A stretch of DNA of 64,000 bases from an uncultured Paracoccaceae bacterium (lineage in GTDB: Bacteria > Pseudomonadota > Alphaproteobacteria > Rhodobacterales > Rhodobacteraceae): NCBI GenBank assembly GCA_947494445.1, contig CANLVD010000001.1, positions 124,001-188,000 of the forward strand. Reading direction: 5' to 3'. The position numbers and the translations under genes are program-made. This document shows, one piece after another, positions 32,852 through 42,197 of the stretch. The notes under the pieces were generated by a model. It had not been told where the DNA came from, searched no databases, and worked only from the letters and a program-made list of their open reading frames with translations. The stretch's first letter is position 1, and each line of letters begins with the position of its first letter.

Positions 32852-34980
32852 TGGATCATCTCCGCTGCTGGCTGGGTGCCGTCGAGCAATTCGATCAGCC
32901 CGGGCACATCAAGGATCAGAGCCACATGCCCGTCACCCAGAATTGTGGCGCCTGACACGCCGGCGACTTTCTTGAAATTGGCTTCAAGGCTTTTCAGAAC
33001 GACCTGGCGTTGACCGATCAGATCATCGACCTGCAGGGCCACATGGCCATCGGTTTCGGTGTCCAGAATGATCGCCATGTCCTGATCGGATTGGGATTTC
33101 GGCATATCGAGCATCTTGCGAAGCGACAGCAGACGAAGGTAGTCGCCGCGCCGTTCCATCACCGAACTGTCATCGGGAAGCTGGCGGATCTTGCATGAAC
33201 CGACGCGCACCGCTTCCACCACCGAAGAGAGTGGAAGGATGAACTGCTGACCGCCAGAAGTCACCGTCATGCCGTCCATCACCGCAAGTGTCAGCGGCAG
33301 GGTAATGGTAAAACGGGATCCCTTGCCCGGATTGTTCACCAGAACGCAGCGTCCGCCCAGCGACTGGATCTTCTTCTTGACCACATCCATGCCCACACCC
33401 CGGCCCGATACCGAACTGACTTCTGAGGCCGTGGAGAACCCGGGGTGGAAAATCAATTGATCAATCTCTTCTGGATTAAGGACATCATCAGGAGACACCA
33501 GATCACGCTCAATCGCCTTGGCCAGCACGCGATCACGGTCAATACCACGTCCGTCATCCTGAACCACAATGATGACCCGCTCACCTTTGTGTTCGGCGCT
33601 GAGCCGGATCAGGCCGACGGGATCCTTGCCAAGTTCAGTGCGGGTTTCGGGGTCTTCAATGCCATGGTCCATGGAATTTCTGAGCATATGGGTCAGTGGC
33701 TCGGACAGTTCTTCAATGACTGTCGTGTCCACTTCGGTCTGCTCTCCCGTGAGCTCCAGTCTGGCCTTCTTGTTCAGCTTGTCCGCCAGATCCCGCACGA
33801 CCCTTGGCATGCGGCTGAACACGCTTTTGACGGGTTGCGCGCGAATCGCCATCACGCTTTCCTGAAGTTCCCGCAACTGGCGCGACATGCTTTCGACCGA
33901 GTGATCAACTTCCAAACCCTGAGCATTGGTTTCTTCGGTCATGCGTTGTGCCAGGCCTGCCTGAGTGATCAGCATCTCGCCAACCAGATTGACCAATCTG
34001 TCGATGCGATTGAGATCAACCCGGAGGGATTTCGTCTGCTGGGTCGGTTTGGCCGGTGTCTGCGCCTCAGGTGCCCGGGCTTTCTCAGATTCGCTGACCG
34101 GCGCAGGACGTTCAGGGACCACTTCTTGTTTCTCAGGCTCTGGTTTTACTGCAGGCGGAGGCATTTGCGGCGCCTCTTCCGGGAAATCTGGTGCAGAGGC
34201 CTGAGATTGGTCAGAAACCGCCTCTTCCACTGGGTCTTCGACCGGATCACCAATGGGCGTAATGTCCGCAACCATCCGGTAGAACTCAAAGAATTCATCC
34301 AGATCTTCTGCTGTTTCCTCAGTTTCGAAGGTCAGGGTCCAGCGGATCGGGATAACTGCCGGGTCCACATCATCGAGCGTCACCACCTCGGGATCCGCGA
34401 GAATTTCCGTCAGGCCATGGTTGCGCGCAGATTTGAAGAAGCGCAAAGGATCATGACCTGCCGCGATGAAATCAGGGCCCGGAGCGAACAGGAACTGGAA
34501 CACCGTTTCGTCTGGAAGATCCGCCTCTGCAACGTCAACAGCGTCTGATTGGGCCTCGACCAAGTCTGATGTGTCTTCACCTTCTTCAGTGGGTACAATG
34601 TCGGCAATTTCTTCAAGATCTGCCAGCACACGCTCAAGCTTGGCGGGCGGCTCTCCACCACCAAGTTGAGCCTGTTCGACCAGAACCTCCATGACATCAC
34701 CGGCGCGCAGCAAAACCGAACTGACATCATCGGTCAGTTCCAGCCTGTCCCCTCGGATCTGATCCATGACGGTTTCGAATACATGGGCAAAGGAGATGAG
34801 TGTATCGAATCCAAAGGCAGCCGCTCCTCCCTTGACGGAGTGAACAGCCCGGAATGCGGCATTGACTGTTTCCAGGTCACCTTCGCCAGCGGCCAGAACA
34901 TCCAGATGTTCTGCCAGATCGGTCAGCAGTTCACGGCATTCCGTGAAAAACAGGGCCTGATAGTCCTCATCGTCGTCCAT
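32848..34980 (-). CDS. cheA: chemotaxis histidine kinase CheA
   Basis: A 710-residue kinase. The P1 HPt domain carries phospho-His47 (RAVHSVKGG). A long linker rich in Pro and Glu (about 255-330) leads to the dimerisation domain, the ATPase with N-box RNSMDHGIE, G1 DDGRGID and G2 GRGVGMDVV, and the CheW-like P5 domain. It phosphorylates CheY and CheB in response to receptor state. The P2 region is poorly defined, and the stretch DLDEFFEFYRM resembles a CheY-binding P2-type domain. Confidence 0.95.
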   Translation of the reverse strand: MDDDEDYQALFFTECRELLTDLAEHLDVLAAGEGDLETVNAAFRAVHSVKGGAAAFGFDTLISFAHVFETVMDQIRGDRLELTDDVSSVLLRAGDVMEVLVEQAQLGGGEPPAKLERVLADLEEIADIVPTEEGEDTSDLVEAQSDAVDVAEADLPDETVFQFLFAPGPDFIAAGHDPLRFFKSARNHGLTEILADPEVVTLDDVDPAVIPIRWTLTFETEETAEDLDEFFEFYRMVADITPIGDPVEDPVEEAVSDQSQASAPDFPEEAPQMPPPAVKPEPEKQEVVPERPAPVSESEKARAPEAQTPAKPTQQTKSLRVDLNRIDRLVNLVGEMLITQAGLAQRMTEETNAQGLEVDHSVESMSRQLRELQESVMAIRAQPVKSVFSRMPRVVRDLADKLNKKARLELTGEQTEVDTTVIEELSEPLTHMLRNSMDHGIEDPETRTELGKDPVGLIRLSAEHKGERVIIVVQDDGRGIDRDRVLAKAIERDLVSPDDVLNPEEIDQLIFHPGFSTASEVSSVSGRGVGMDVVKKKIQSLGGRCVLVNNPGKGSRFTITLPLTLAVMDGMTVTSGGQQFILPLSSVVEAVRVGSCKIRQLPDDSSVMERRGDYLRLLSLRKMLDMPKSQSDQDMAIILDTETDGHVALQVDDLIGQRQVVLKSLEANFKKVAGVSGATILGDGHVALILDVPGLIELLDGTQPAAEMIH

Positions 34981-34991
34981 CTGGACCTCTT

Positions 34992-35351
34992 TCAGGCAAG
35001 TTGATCGACCAGACCAAGTATCTGATCGGGATCGAAGGGTTTCGTCAGCCAGCCCGTGGCCTTGACCTGCTTGGCACGATCTTTCAGCGCCTGCGCTGTT
35101 TCGGTTGTCAGAAGCAGGATCGGCACCGTTTGCCCTTCGGGCATTTTTCGCGCCTCTTCGATGAATTCCAGCCCGTTCATATTGGGCATATTGAGATCTG
35201 TGATCACGATCTCGGGCTTGTGGGTGCGCAGCTGATCCAGCGCTTCCACCCCGTCTGAGGCAACGACCACATCATGGCCCGCTTTCTTGAGACAATCTGC
35301 CAACATGAGGCGCAACGCACGTGTGTCATCCACGGCCAGAACTCGGGTCAT
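34992..35351 (-). CDS. cheY: CheY chemotaxis response regulator (proximal)
   Basis: A 119-residue receiver domain with VLAVDD, phospho-Asp in VITDLNMPNMNG, Thr in LLTTE and Lys in TKPFD. It begins 4 bp inside the preceding STAS gene and ends 11 bp before cheA. The short form and position match CheY proteins that drive the motor; the distal cheY could be the sink (inference). Confidence 0.94.
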   Translation of the reverse strand: MTRVLAVDDTRALRLMLADCLKKAGHDVVVASDGVEALDQLRTHKPEIVITDLNMPNMNGLEFIEEARKMPEGQTVPILLLTTETAQALKDRAKQVKATGWLTKPFDPDQILGLVDQLA

Positions 35352-35638
35352 GTGCGGAACTCCATCTTCATGAGGTTTTGGAAAAGTCCAAGTTCGGAAA
35401 AGGCATCAACGAATGCATCCGACGGTTTCAGGACTGTAATCGGGGGCTTTTGCGCGCTTCGTGAGTTCAGAGCCGCAAGGAACACCACGACAGCCGATGT
35501 GTTCATGGTTTCAACAGCACTTGCGTCAATGCTTAGCGGTGTATCTTCGGGAAACTGGCGCAGAGTCTCCAGAAGCTCGGGCACCACTGTCGGGCCGCGA
35601 AGATCTTCGGGAAGTATAATGGGGTCGGGAGCGGTCAT
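35348..35638 (-). CDS. STAS domain protein, first gene of the che operon
   Basis: A STAS domain (sulfate transporter and anti-sigma antagonist fold) of 96 residues from the ATG at 35638, or 108 from a TTG at 35674. Seen: PLSIDASAVETMNTSAVVVFLAAL, where Ser/Thr at the position phosphorylated in anti-sigma antagonists is retained. Similar small STAS proteins begin che operons in several alphaproteobacteria; how they act there is not known. It overlaps cheY by 4 bp. Confidence 0.78.
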   Translation of the reverse strand: MTAPDPIILPEDLRGPTVVPELLETLRQFPEDTPLSIDASAVETMNTSAVVVFLAALNSRSAQKPPITVLKPSDAFVDAFSELGLFQNLMKMEFRT

Positions 35639-35775
35639 GAATGATAACCGGTCGGCCAATGGATCGGCAGACAATCTGGCAATGTCTGGAGCAAGGCCCC
35701 CTCCGTCATTTGAATACCGGACAGACTCCGGACAAGTGAGGGAGGTATGCGAGAAATTTCTTTCTCAGACTTTAA

Positions 35776-35799
35776 CCGCCGGACCTCAAGATCCGGCGG
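35776..35799. terminator. 8-bp GC hairpin between gap and the che operon
   Basis: CCGCCGGA (35776-35783) pairs with TCCGGCGG (35792-35799) around an 8-nt loop. It lies 35 bp past the gap stop, upstream of the che operon on the same strand. A second small hairpin (GCCAC/GTGGC, 35815-35827) followed on the minus strand by TAAAATTTT lies closer to gap. Together they likely end gap transcription. Confidence 0.6.
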
Positions 35800-35833
35800 T
35801 CACTTAAAATTTTAGCCACTCAGTGGCTTGGTG

Positions 35834-36835
35834 TCAGAGCAATTTGCCCATGGCAACGGCCGTATCGGCCATGCGACAGGAAAAGCCCCATTCATTGTCG
35901 TACCAGCTCAGAATGCGGCACAAACCGCTGTCCATTACCTTGGTCTGGGCAACCGCATAGCTTGAAGATGCAGGATCGTGGTTGAAATCAGCCGACACGA
36001 GCGGCGCATCGGAATAGGCCAGAACACCCTTCAATGACCCTTTGGATGCTTCCTTCATCGCTGCATTGATCGCCTCGACAGTCGCGGGCCGCTCGGTGGT
36101 GAATTTCAGATCGACGCAGGAAACGTTGGGTGTCGGCACCCGGATCGCAGATCCGTCAAGCTTGCCATCCAGATCGGGCAGGACCAGACCAACAGCCTTT
36201 GCCGCACCCGTCGAGGTCGGGATCATCGACATGGCAGCAGCACGCGCGCGGTAAAGATCCTTGTGCATGGTATCGAGCGTCGGCTGGTCCCCGGTGTAGG
36301 AGTGGATCGTGGTCATATAGCCTGACGCGATGCCAAACGTGTTGTGCAGAACCGCCGCAACCGGTGCCAGACAGTTGGTCGTGCAGGACGCGTTGGATAC
36401 AACCAGATCATCACTGGTGAGCACGTCATGGTTGACGCCATAGACAACAGTCTTGTCGGCGTTTGCACCTGGTGCCGAGATCAGAACCCGTTTCGAGCCG
36501 TTCTCAAGATGCAGGGCAGCCTTGTCGCGGGCCGTGAAAATGCCGGTACATTCCAGCGCAATGTCCACATCATCCCATGGCAGGTCTTTCGGATCGCGGA
36601 TCGCGGTCACCCGGATCGGACCGCGACCGGCGTCAATGGTGTCCTCGCCCACGGTCACCGGAGATGGGAACCGCCCATGGACGCTGTCATATTGCAGCAG
36701 GTGCGCGTTGGTCGCCACGGGGCCAAGATCATTGATCGCGACGACTTCGATATCCGTGCGCCCCAGTTCGATGATGCCGCGCAGGACATTGCGTCCGATC
36801 CGTCCAAATCCATTGATGGCAACTTTGACAGTCAT
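35834..36835 (-). CDS. gap: type I glyceraldehyde-3-phosphate dehydrogenase
   Basis: A 333-residue glycolytic/gluconeogenic enzyme: NAD loop INGFGRIGRNVLR, catalytic Cys151 in SNASCTTNCLAP, the SYTGDQPTLD region and the C-terminal SWYDNEWGFSCRM. Complete and of usual length. It lies 22 bp downstream of nothing on its own strand except glpK (36858), so read-through from the glycerol genes into gap is possible, which would suit triose phosphate metabolism. Confidence 0.96.
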   Translation of the reverse strand: MTVKVAINGFGRIGRNVLRGIIELGRTDIEVVAINDLGPVATNAHLLQYDSVHGRFPSPVTVGEDTIDAGRGPIRVTAIRDPKDLPWDDVDIALECTGIFTARDKAALHLENGSKRVLISAPGANADKTVVYGVNHDVLTSDDLVVSNASCTTNCLAPVAAVLHNTFGIASGYMTTIHSYTGDQPTLDTMHKDLYRARAAAMSMIPTSTGAAKAVGLVLPDLDGKLDGSAIRVPTPNVSCVDLKFTTERPATVEAINAAMKEASKGSLKGVLAYSDAPLVSADFNHDPASSSYAVAQTKVMDSGLCRILSWYDNEWGFSCRMADTAVAMGKLL

Positions 36836-36857
36836 CCCGTGTTCCTTTGATAAAGGG

Positions 36858-38342
36858 TTATGTGCTCAAGGTCCGGCTGACGGCATCGCGCCAGCCTGCA
36901 TATTTCTGATCTCGCGTGGTTGGGTCCATCACCGGCTCGAACCGGTGTTCCAGTGCCCATGTCTTGGAAAAGCCTTCTTGATCCGGGTAAATCCCGGCTT
37001 TCATGCCGGCAAGCCAGGCGGCACCCAGCGCGGTGGTTTCCAGCACCTCAGGCCGGTCAACCGGTGCGCCCAGCATGTCCGACAGGTTCTGCATGGTCCA
37101 GTCAGACGCGCTCATCCCGCCGTCAACTCGCAGCACTGCATCAGATGCCCCGGTCCAGTCGGCCTTCATAGCCTCCCACAGATCGCGGGTCTGGAAGGCC
37201 ACGCTTTCAAGGGCGGCCTTGGCAATCTCGGCAGGTCCGGTGCCGCGGGTCAGGCCATAGATGGCGCCCCGGCACTCAGCATCCCAATAGGGTGCACCCA
37301 GACCTGTGAAGGCCGGCACAAGATAGACGTCCTGCATCGGGTCGGCGCTTTCGGCGAGCGGCTGGGTTTCCTTGGCCTCGCGGATGATCTTCAGTCCATC
37401 CCGCAGCCATTGCACCACAGCACCTGCAATGAAGATCGAGCCTTCCAGCGCATAGGTCGGCTTTCCGTCCAGTTGATAGGCTATCGTGCCAAGCAAACGA
37501 TTGGAGGAGGTCACAAGATCCGGCCCGGTGTTGAGAAGCGCGAAACATCCGGTGCCATAGGTGGATTTTAGCATGCCGGGCTGAAAACAGGCCTGCCCCA
37601 CAGTTGCAGCCTGCTGATCACCGGCCACACCCAGAATGGGCAGCGGGCGTCCAAAAAGATCGCTGCGGGTTATGCCGAACTCGGCAGCGCAATCCTTGAC
37701 CTCCGGCAGCATGGACATCGGAATGTTCAAAAGCTTGCAGATGTCCTCATCCCACGCACCGGTGCGGATGTTGTACAGCATCGTGCGGGCGGCATTGGTC
37801 GCGTCCGTCACATGGGATGCCCCACCTGTGAGCTTCCAGATCAGGAAACAATCGACCGTGCCAAAGAGCAGATCGCCTGCTTCAGCCCGTGCACGCACAC
37901 CATCTATATTCTCAAGGATCCAGGCCAGTTTGGTCGACGAGAAATAGGGATCAAGCAGCAGACCGGTCCGCTCGGTCACCATAGCCTCATGACCCTGTGC
38001 CTTGAGCGCCTGACACATCTTGGCGGTCCGGCGGTCCTGCCAGACGATTGCATTATAGACCGGTTTACCCGTGGCCTTATCCCAGACCACCACCGTTTCA
38101 CGCTGGTTGGTAATCCCGATGGCCGCGATGTCCTGGGGGGCAAGGCCCGCGCGTTCGATCACACCACGACAGGTGCCTGCGGTCGTCGACCAGATGTCGT
38201 CGGGGTCATGTTCAACCCAGCCACTGTCAGGGAAGTGCTGTGGAAACTCTTCCTGTTCGGTGGCCTTGATGCGCAGGTTCTGGTCAAACAGGATCGCCCG
38301 GCTTGAGGTCGTTCCCTGATCAATTGCGAGAATATGGGTCAT
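36858..38342 (-). CDS. glpK: glycerol kinase
   Basis: A 494-residue FGGY kinase phosphorylating glycerol to glycerol-3-phosphate. Seen: [25 protein letters not shown], the [15 protein letters not shown] region, [12 protein letters not shown] and [11 protein letters not shown]. The start at 38342 is chosen on family length; ATGs at 38387 and 38405 are in frame but would add a non-conserved, polar extension and the earlier one lies inside a hairpin. It follows glpD with 133 bp between, holding a strong hairpin. Confidence 0.95.
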   Translation of the reverse strand: MTHILAIDQGTTSSRAILFDQNLRIKATEQEEFPQHFPDSGWVEHDPDDIWSTTAGTCRGVIERAGLAPQDIAAIGITNQRETVVVWDKATGKPVYNAIVWQDRRTAKMCQALKAQGHEAMVTERTGLLLDPYFSSTKLAWILENIDGVRARAEAGDLLFGTVDCFLIWKLTGGASHVTDATNAARTMLYNIRTGAWDEDICKLLNIPMSMLPEVKDCAAEFGITRSDLFGRPLPILGVAGDQQAATVGQACFQPGMLKSTYGTGCFALLNTGPDLVTSSNRLLGTIAYQLDGKPTYALEGSIFIAGAVVQWLRDGLKIIREAKETQPLAESADPMQDVYLVPAFTGLGAPYWDAECRGAIYGLTRGTGPAEIAKAALESVAFQTRDLWEAMKADWTGASDAVLRVDGGMSASDWTMQNLSDMLGAPVDRPEVLETTALGAAWLAGMKAGIYPDQEGFSKTWALEHRFEPVMDPTTRDQKYAGWRDAVSRTLST

Positions 38343-38390
38343 CTTTCGCGCCCGTTTCCTGTTTTCGTTCGTTTCCGTCCCGGTCATATT

Positions 38391-38428
38391 CTCTGCGGGA
38401 GACATGGGTTGCCATATCTCCCGCAGAG
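38391..38428 (-). other. long hairpin in the glpD-glpK intergenic region
   Basis: A perfect 12-bp inverted repeat, CTCTGCGGGAGA (38391-38402) and TCTCCCGCAGAG (38417-38428), encloses an inner ATGG/CCAT pair with a GTTG loop (plus-strand sense), giving a nearly unbroken 17-position stem. No T-run follows on the minus strand. An attenuating or mRNA-stabilising element between glpD and glpK is likelier than a full terminator. Confidence 0.65.
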
Positions 38429-38475
38429 AGTGCTCCCGACCAAGGCCCAGTTAAGGCCGGGAACAATCTTCAAGT

Positions 38476-40038
38476 CTAGGCCACAGTTTCCCTGCGTGCC
38501 TGCTGCATCCAGTTCTCCAGATGCGTTGTCTGATCCTCGTTCATGCGAATGCCGAGCTTCGATCTGCGGTAAACCACATCCTCAGCGTGGCAGGCCCATT
38601 CATGGGTCATCAGCCAGCGCACTTCGCGCTCCGTCAGGGTCTCACCAAAATCCTCGCCCAGATCGGTGGCGGCTTTCGCATCGCTCAGCATCACTTTCGC
38701 ATCTGTGCCATAAGCTTTGATCAGGCGTTTGGCCCAACGGTCGCTGAGGAATGGGTAGGATGCCTTCAGTTCGTCAATCAGCACCTGAACGCCATCAACC
38801 GGAAAATCACCGCCGGGCAAGGAAACACCCGCAGTCCAGGGGTTGTCCATCGGCAGATGGGCCGTCAGTTTTTCCAAAGCACTTTCGGCCAAACGCCGGT
38901 ATGTGGTGATCTTGCCACCAAATACGTTCAGAAGCGGTGCCTTGCCGTCCACATGATCCACCGACAGAACGTAATCGCGGGTCGCCGCCGTGGCAGAGCT
39001 TGCTCCGTCGTCATAAAGCGGCCGAACGCCGGAATAGGTCCAGACAATGTCATCGGCGTTGACGTCCTGCTTGAGATATTCACTGACCGAGGCCCGCAAG
39101 TAATCTGCTTCTTCTGGCGTGCAGACCGCCGGTTTGGACGGGTCCGTGCCGTGGTCATGATCGGTTGTGCCCACAAGCGTGAAGTCGGTCTCGTATGGGA
39201 TTGCGAAGATCACACGATTGTCCGCACCCTGAAAGATATAGGGCTTGTCGTGGTCAAACAGCTTGCGCGTCACGATGTGGCTGCCGCGTACCAGACGCAC
39301 CTTCTCGGACGAGTTCATGCGCACGCGGTTGCGAACGATGTCCTCGACCCATGGACCACCGGCATTGACCAGACCCTTGGCCGTCACCTGAAACTCTTCA
39401 CCGCCCTCAGGCAGAAGCGTGATCACCCAGTGATCGCCCTGACGCTCGGCACTTGTGCAGGCCGTGCGCGTCATGATGGTCGCGCCCCGTGCCTGAGCAT
39501 CACGCGCATTCAGAACGACAAGGCGCGAATCCTCGACCCAGCAATCGGAATACTCAAAGCCCTTGGTGAAGCTGTCCTTCAGCGGACCGCCAGCTTCATC
39601 CTTTGTCAGATCCAGTGTCTTTGTCCCGGGCAGGATCTTCCGCCCGCCCAGATTGTCATACAGAAACAGACCAAGCCGGATAAGCCAGCTCGGGCGCAGA
39701 CCCTTGTGGTGCGGCAGGACAAAGCGCAATGGCCATGAGATGTGCGGCATTGCCCGCAACAGTGTCTCCCGCTCGATCAATGCTTCGCGCACGAGGCGGA
39801 ACTCGTAATACTCAAGATAACGCAGACCGCCGTGGAACAGCTTGGTGCTGGCCGATGACGTGGCCTGCGCAAGGTCCGTCTTTTCACACAGCCCGACCTT
39901 CAAGCCACGGCCCGACGCATCCCGCGCAATGCCACAGCCGTTGATCCCGCCACCGATGACGAAAAGATTGTAGTCATATGCGCTGGTGTCAGCCAATGTG
40001 GTCCCCAAGATTGGCGATGAGTTTGATAGCGCTAACAT
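38476..40038 (-). CDS. glpD: aerobic glycerol-3-phosphate dehydrogenase
   Basis: A 520-residue FAD enzyme on the inner membrane that oxidises glycerol-3-phosphate to dihydroxyacetone phosphate and passes electrons to quinone. Seen: LFVIGGGINGCGIARDA (FAD loop), SSASTKLFHGGLRYLE and YSGVRPLYDDG. The ATG at 40038 follows a GTG one codon upstream; no strong ribosome site. Divergent from glpR, with GlpR-like half-sites between them, so induced by glycerol-3-phosphate (inference). Confidence 0.95.
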   Translation of the reverse strand: MLALSNSSPILGTTLADTSAYDYNLFVIGGGINGCGIARDASGRGLKVGLCEKTDLAQATSSASTKLFHGGLRYLEYYEFRLVREALIERETLLRAMPHISWPLRFVLPHHKGLRPSWLIRLGLFLYDNLGGRKILPGTKTLDLTKDEAGGPLKDSFTKGFEYSDCWVEDSRLVVLNARDAQARGATIMTRTACTSAERQGDHWVITLLPEGGEEFQVTAKGLVNAGGPWVEDIVRNRVRMNSSEKVRLVRGSHIVTRKLFDHDKPYIFQGADNRVIFAIPYETDFTLVGTTDHDHGTDPSKPAVCTPEEADYLRASVSEYLKQDVNADDIVWTYSGVRPLYDDGASSATAATRDYVLSVDHVDGKAPLLNVFGGKITTYRRLAESALEKLTAHLPMDNPWTAGVSLPGGDFPVDGVQVLIDELKASYPFLSDRWAKRLIKAYGTDAKVMLSDAKAATDLGEDFGETLTEREVRWLMTHEWACHAEDVVYRRSKLGIRMNEDQTTHLENWMQQARRETVA

Positions 40039-40075
40039 CACAGGCGACCCGAACCGTCAAATCAATTTTTCGAAA

Positions 40076-40132
40076 ATGTTCGTTTTCTGCCAAAATACCT
40101 GTATTCTGCTAAAAACGAACAATATCGAACAT
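40076..40132. promoter_or_regulatory. GlpR-like operator half-sites between glpD and glpR
   Basis: ATGTTCG at 40076-40082 faces CGAACAA at 40116-40122 and CGAACAT at 40126-40132. The known E. coli GlpR operator is built of ATGTTCG...CGAACAT arms. Two TTCTGCYAAAA repeats (40085, 40104; 19 bp apart) lie in the same gap. The last half-site abuts the glpR start, fitting autoregulation. Confidence 0.6.
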
Positions 40133-40137
40133 TGCCC

Positions 40138-40893
40138 ATGAACCTGCGCCATCAAGAGATTCTCAACCTGACCCGCCAGCAAGGCAAAGTCGGAGTCACT
40201 GAGCTGGCGCTGCATTTCGATGTGACCGAACAGACCATCCGCCGCGACCTGAACGCGCTGACAGAGGCGGGCCAACTGGCGCGTGTACATGGTGGCGCGA
40301 TCATCCCATCAGGTGTGATCAACCTGCGCTATGAGGATCGGCAGGCCTTGGCTCAGGCTGAAAAAGAAGCCATGGCCGAGGCCTGTGCGCGATTGATCCC
40401 GGAAGGTGCATCGCTTTTCATGAACATCGGCACCACGACCGAAACAGTTGCCCGCGCACTGTTGTCTCACCGCGATCTGATGGTCATCACCAACAACCTG
40501 AATGTCGCCAATATTCTAGCTGAGAACGCCGGGATCGAGGTGGTCGTGGCCGGTGGCATCCTGCGCCGGTCCGATGCTGCACTGGTGGGTGAGGTCACGG
40601 CAGAGTTTGTGCAACGCTTCAAGCTGGATTATGCGGTTGTGGGGGCTGCAGCCGTTGATCTTGATGGCTCGCTTCTGGACTACGACTATCGGGAGGTTCG
40701 CGTGACACAAGCCATCATCCAAAACGCCCGCTCGTCCATTCTGGTGGCGGACACCGGCAAGTTTCGCCGTGCTGCACCCGTGCGGATCGCCTCGCTTGCC
40801 GAACTGGATGTGTTTGTGACCGACCGCACGCCGCCGAAAACCATCCGCAAGCTGTGCAAGACCGCTGGCGTGTCATTGGTGGTGACATCATGA
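40138..40893 (+). CDS. glpR: DeoR family regulator of glycerol metabolism GlpR
   Basis: A 251-residue repressor: N-terminal DeoR helix-turn-helix (about 1-57) with VTELALHFDVTEQTIRRDL, then a sugar-phosphate sensing domain with NIGTTTETVAR and VVGAAAVDLDG. It probably responds to glycerol-3-phosphate and represses glpD/glpK and itself. The ATG at 40138 has no ribosome site, and the preceding half-sites leave little leader. Its stop overlaps the next gene by 4 bp. Confidence 0.92.
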   Translation: MNLRHQEILNLTRQQGKVGVTELALHFDVTEQTIRRDLNALTEAGQLARVHGGAIIPSGVINLRYEDRQALAQAEKEAMAEACARLIPEGASLFMNIGTTTETVARALLSHRDLMVITNNLNVANILAENAGIEVVVAGGILRRSDAALVGEVTAEFVQRFKLDYAVVGAAAVDLDGSLLDYDYREVRVTQAIIQNARSSILVADTGKFRRAAPVRIASLAELDVFVTDRTPPKTIRKLCKTAGVSLVVTS

Positions 40894-41618
40894 GCGGCTG
40901 GAGCGCGCCACCCCCTACCGAGCTCTATGATGCTATCGACGCCACATGGGCTCCGGCATCAGTGACTGCCAGCAATGGCTGGACAATCCGCGACGGGCAG
41001 GGCGGTGGCAAAAGGGTATCGGCGGCAACACAACTGCTGCCAGAAGCAAAGCCGGAAGACGCCGAAGACGCAATGTCTGCAATCGGGCAAGGCAGTTTGT
41101 TCATGATCCGCGATGGCGAGGACGCACTTGACAGAGTGCTGGCAGACCGAGGCTATGAAGTCATCGATCCAGTCGTGATGCTGGCCGCGCCTGTGGATCG
41201 GATCGTGCATATCACGACCGAAGGTGCTTCCGCCATTCCTGCCCCTGCACCTATTGGCATCATGAAAGACATCTGGCGTGCGGGTGGCATCGATGCGGCC
41301 CGGCTGGATGTGATGGCGCGGGTCACGGACCCAAAGACCTGCCTGCTGGGCCGCAAGGGAGATCATCCCGCGGCCACCGCATTTGTCGCCTGCCACAAAG
41401 GCATCGCGATGATGCATGCGTTGGAGGTGGCCAAGGCGTATCGGCGAAGCGGGCTTGGGCTGACCCTGACGGCAGCAGCGGCACGCTGGGCGCAAGATCA
41501 AGGGGCCGAGACGATGGCCATTCTGACCGTTTTGGCCAACACCCCTGCCATCGAACTTTACAAACGGATGGGGATGGAAGTGGCCGGGCACTACCACTAC
41601 CGTATCGGGAAACATTAA
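40890..41618 (+). CDS. GNAT family N-acetyltransferase
   Basis: A 242-residue protein whose C-terminal half carries the GNAT fold: ALEVAKAYRRSGLGLTLTAAAARWA (acetyl-CoA loop RxxGxG/A) and NTPAIELYKRMGM. The N-terminal half resembles a degenerate second GNAT domain. The substrate is unknown. Coupled to glpR by ATGA overlap, and followed 12 bp later by an AhpD-like gene. Confidence 0.82.
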   Translation: MSGWSAPPPTELYDAIDATWAPASVTASNGWTIRDGQGGGKRVSAATQLLPEAKPEDAEDAMSAIGQGSLFMIRDGEDALDRVLADRGYEVIDPVVMLAAPVDRIVHITTEGASAIPAPAPIGIMKDIWRAGGIDAARLDVMARVTDPKTCLLGRKGDHPAATAFVACHKGIAMMHALEVAKAYRRSGLGLTLTAAAARWAQDQGAETMAILTVLANTPAIELYKRMGMEVAGHYHYRIGKH

Positions 41619-41630
41619 GGGAGCGCGCTT

Positions 41631-42197
41631 GTGACAGACACACCTATTGCCCTGGACTTGCCCATTGTGGATCCGCTGCCTGATGGCACGGCCAAGTTCT
41701 TTGGCATCTGCATGGAAAAGCTCGGCCTCATCCCCAATGTGCTGCAGGCCTATGCCCATAACATCGACAAGCTGAACGCGTTCACGGGCATGTATAATGA
41801 CCTGATGCTGGGTGAAAGCGGGCTGAGCAAGCTGGAGCGCGAAATGATCGCGGTCGCCGTGTCTGCTGAAAACCGGTGCTTCTATTGTCTCGTCGCCCAT
41901 GGTGCAGCGGTGCGGGAGCTTTCGGGCAAACCGGAACTGGGAGAGGCTTTGGTGATGAATTACCGGGTCGCGGACCTGTCTGCGCGCGAACGCGCCATGC
42001 TGGATTTCGCGGTGATGATGACAAAATCCAGCGCCTCCATCGAAGAGCCGCACCGGCAAGCTCTGCGTGATGTCGGGTTCTCGGAGGCTGACATTTGGGA
42101 CATCGCGGCTGTCGCAGGATTTTTCAACATGTCCAACCGCATGGCCTCGGCCACTGATATGCGTCCTAATGCCGAATATCACGCTTTACATCGGTAG
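41631..42197 (+). CDS. peroxidase-related AhpD/CMD-like protein
   Basis: A 188-residue helical protein of the uncharacterised peroxidase-related branch of the AhpD/carboxymuconolactone decarboxylase superfamily. The redox pair and proton-relay His are seen in ENRCFYCLVAHGAAVRE. Peroxide reduction using a thiol donor is the family inference; no direct substrate is known. GTG start with AAGGGAG upstream. Its 3' end overlaps the following OmpA-like gene by 29 bp. Confidence 0.87.
   Translation: MTDTPIALDLPIVDPLPDGTAKFFGICMEKLGLIPNVLQAYAHNIDKLNAFTGMYNDLMLGESGLSKLEREMIAVAVSAENRCFYCLVAHGAAVRELSGKPELGEALVMNYRVADLSARERAMLDFAVMMTKSSASIEEPHRQALRDVGFSEADIWDIAAVAGFFNMSNRMASATDMRPNAEYHALHR

Noticed and set aside
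33445-34548. 367-codon plus-strand frame opposite cheA
   Set aside because: Wholly antisense to cheA; no domain or start signal.
38521-39738. 405-codon plus-strand frame opposite glpD
   Set aside because: glpD is complete with FAD motifs; this frame is its shadow.
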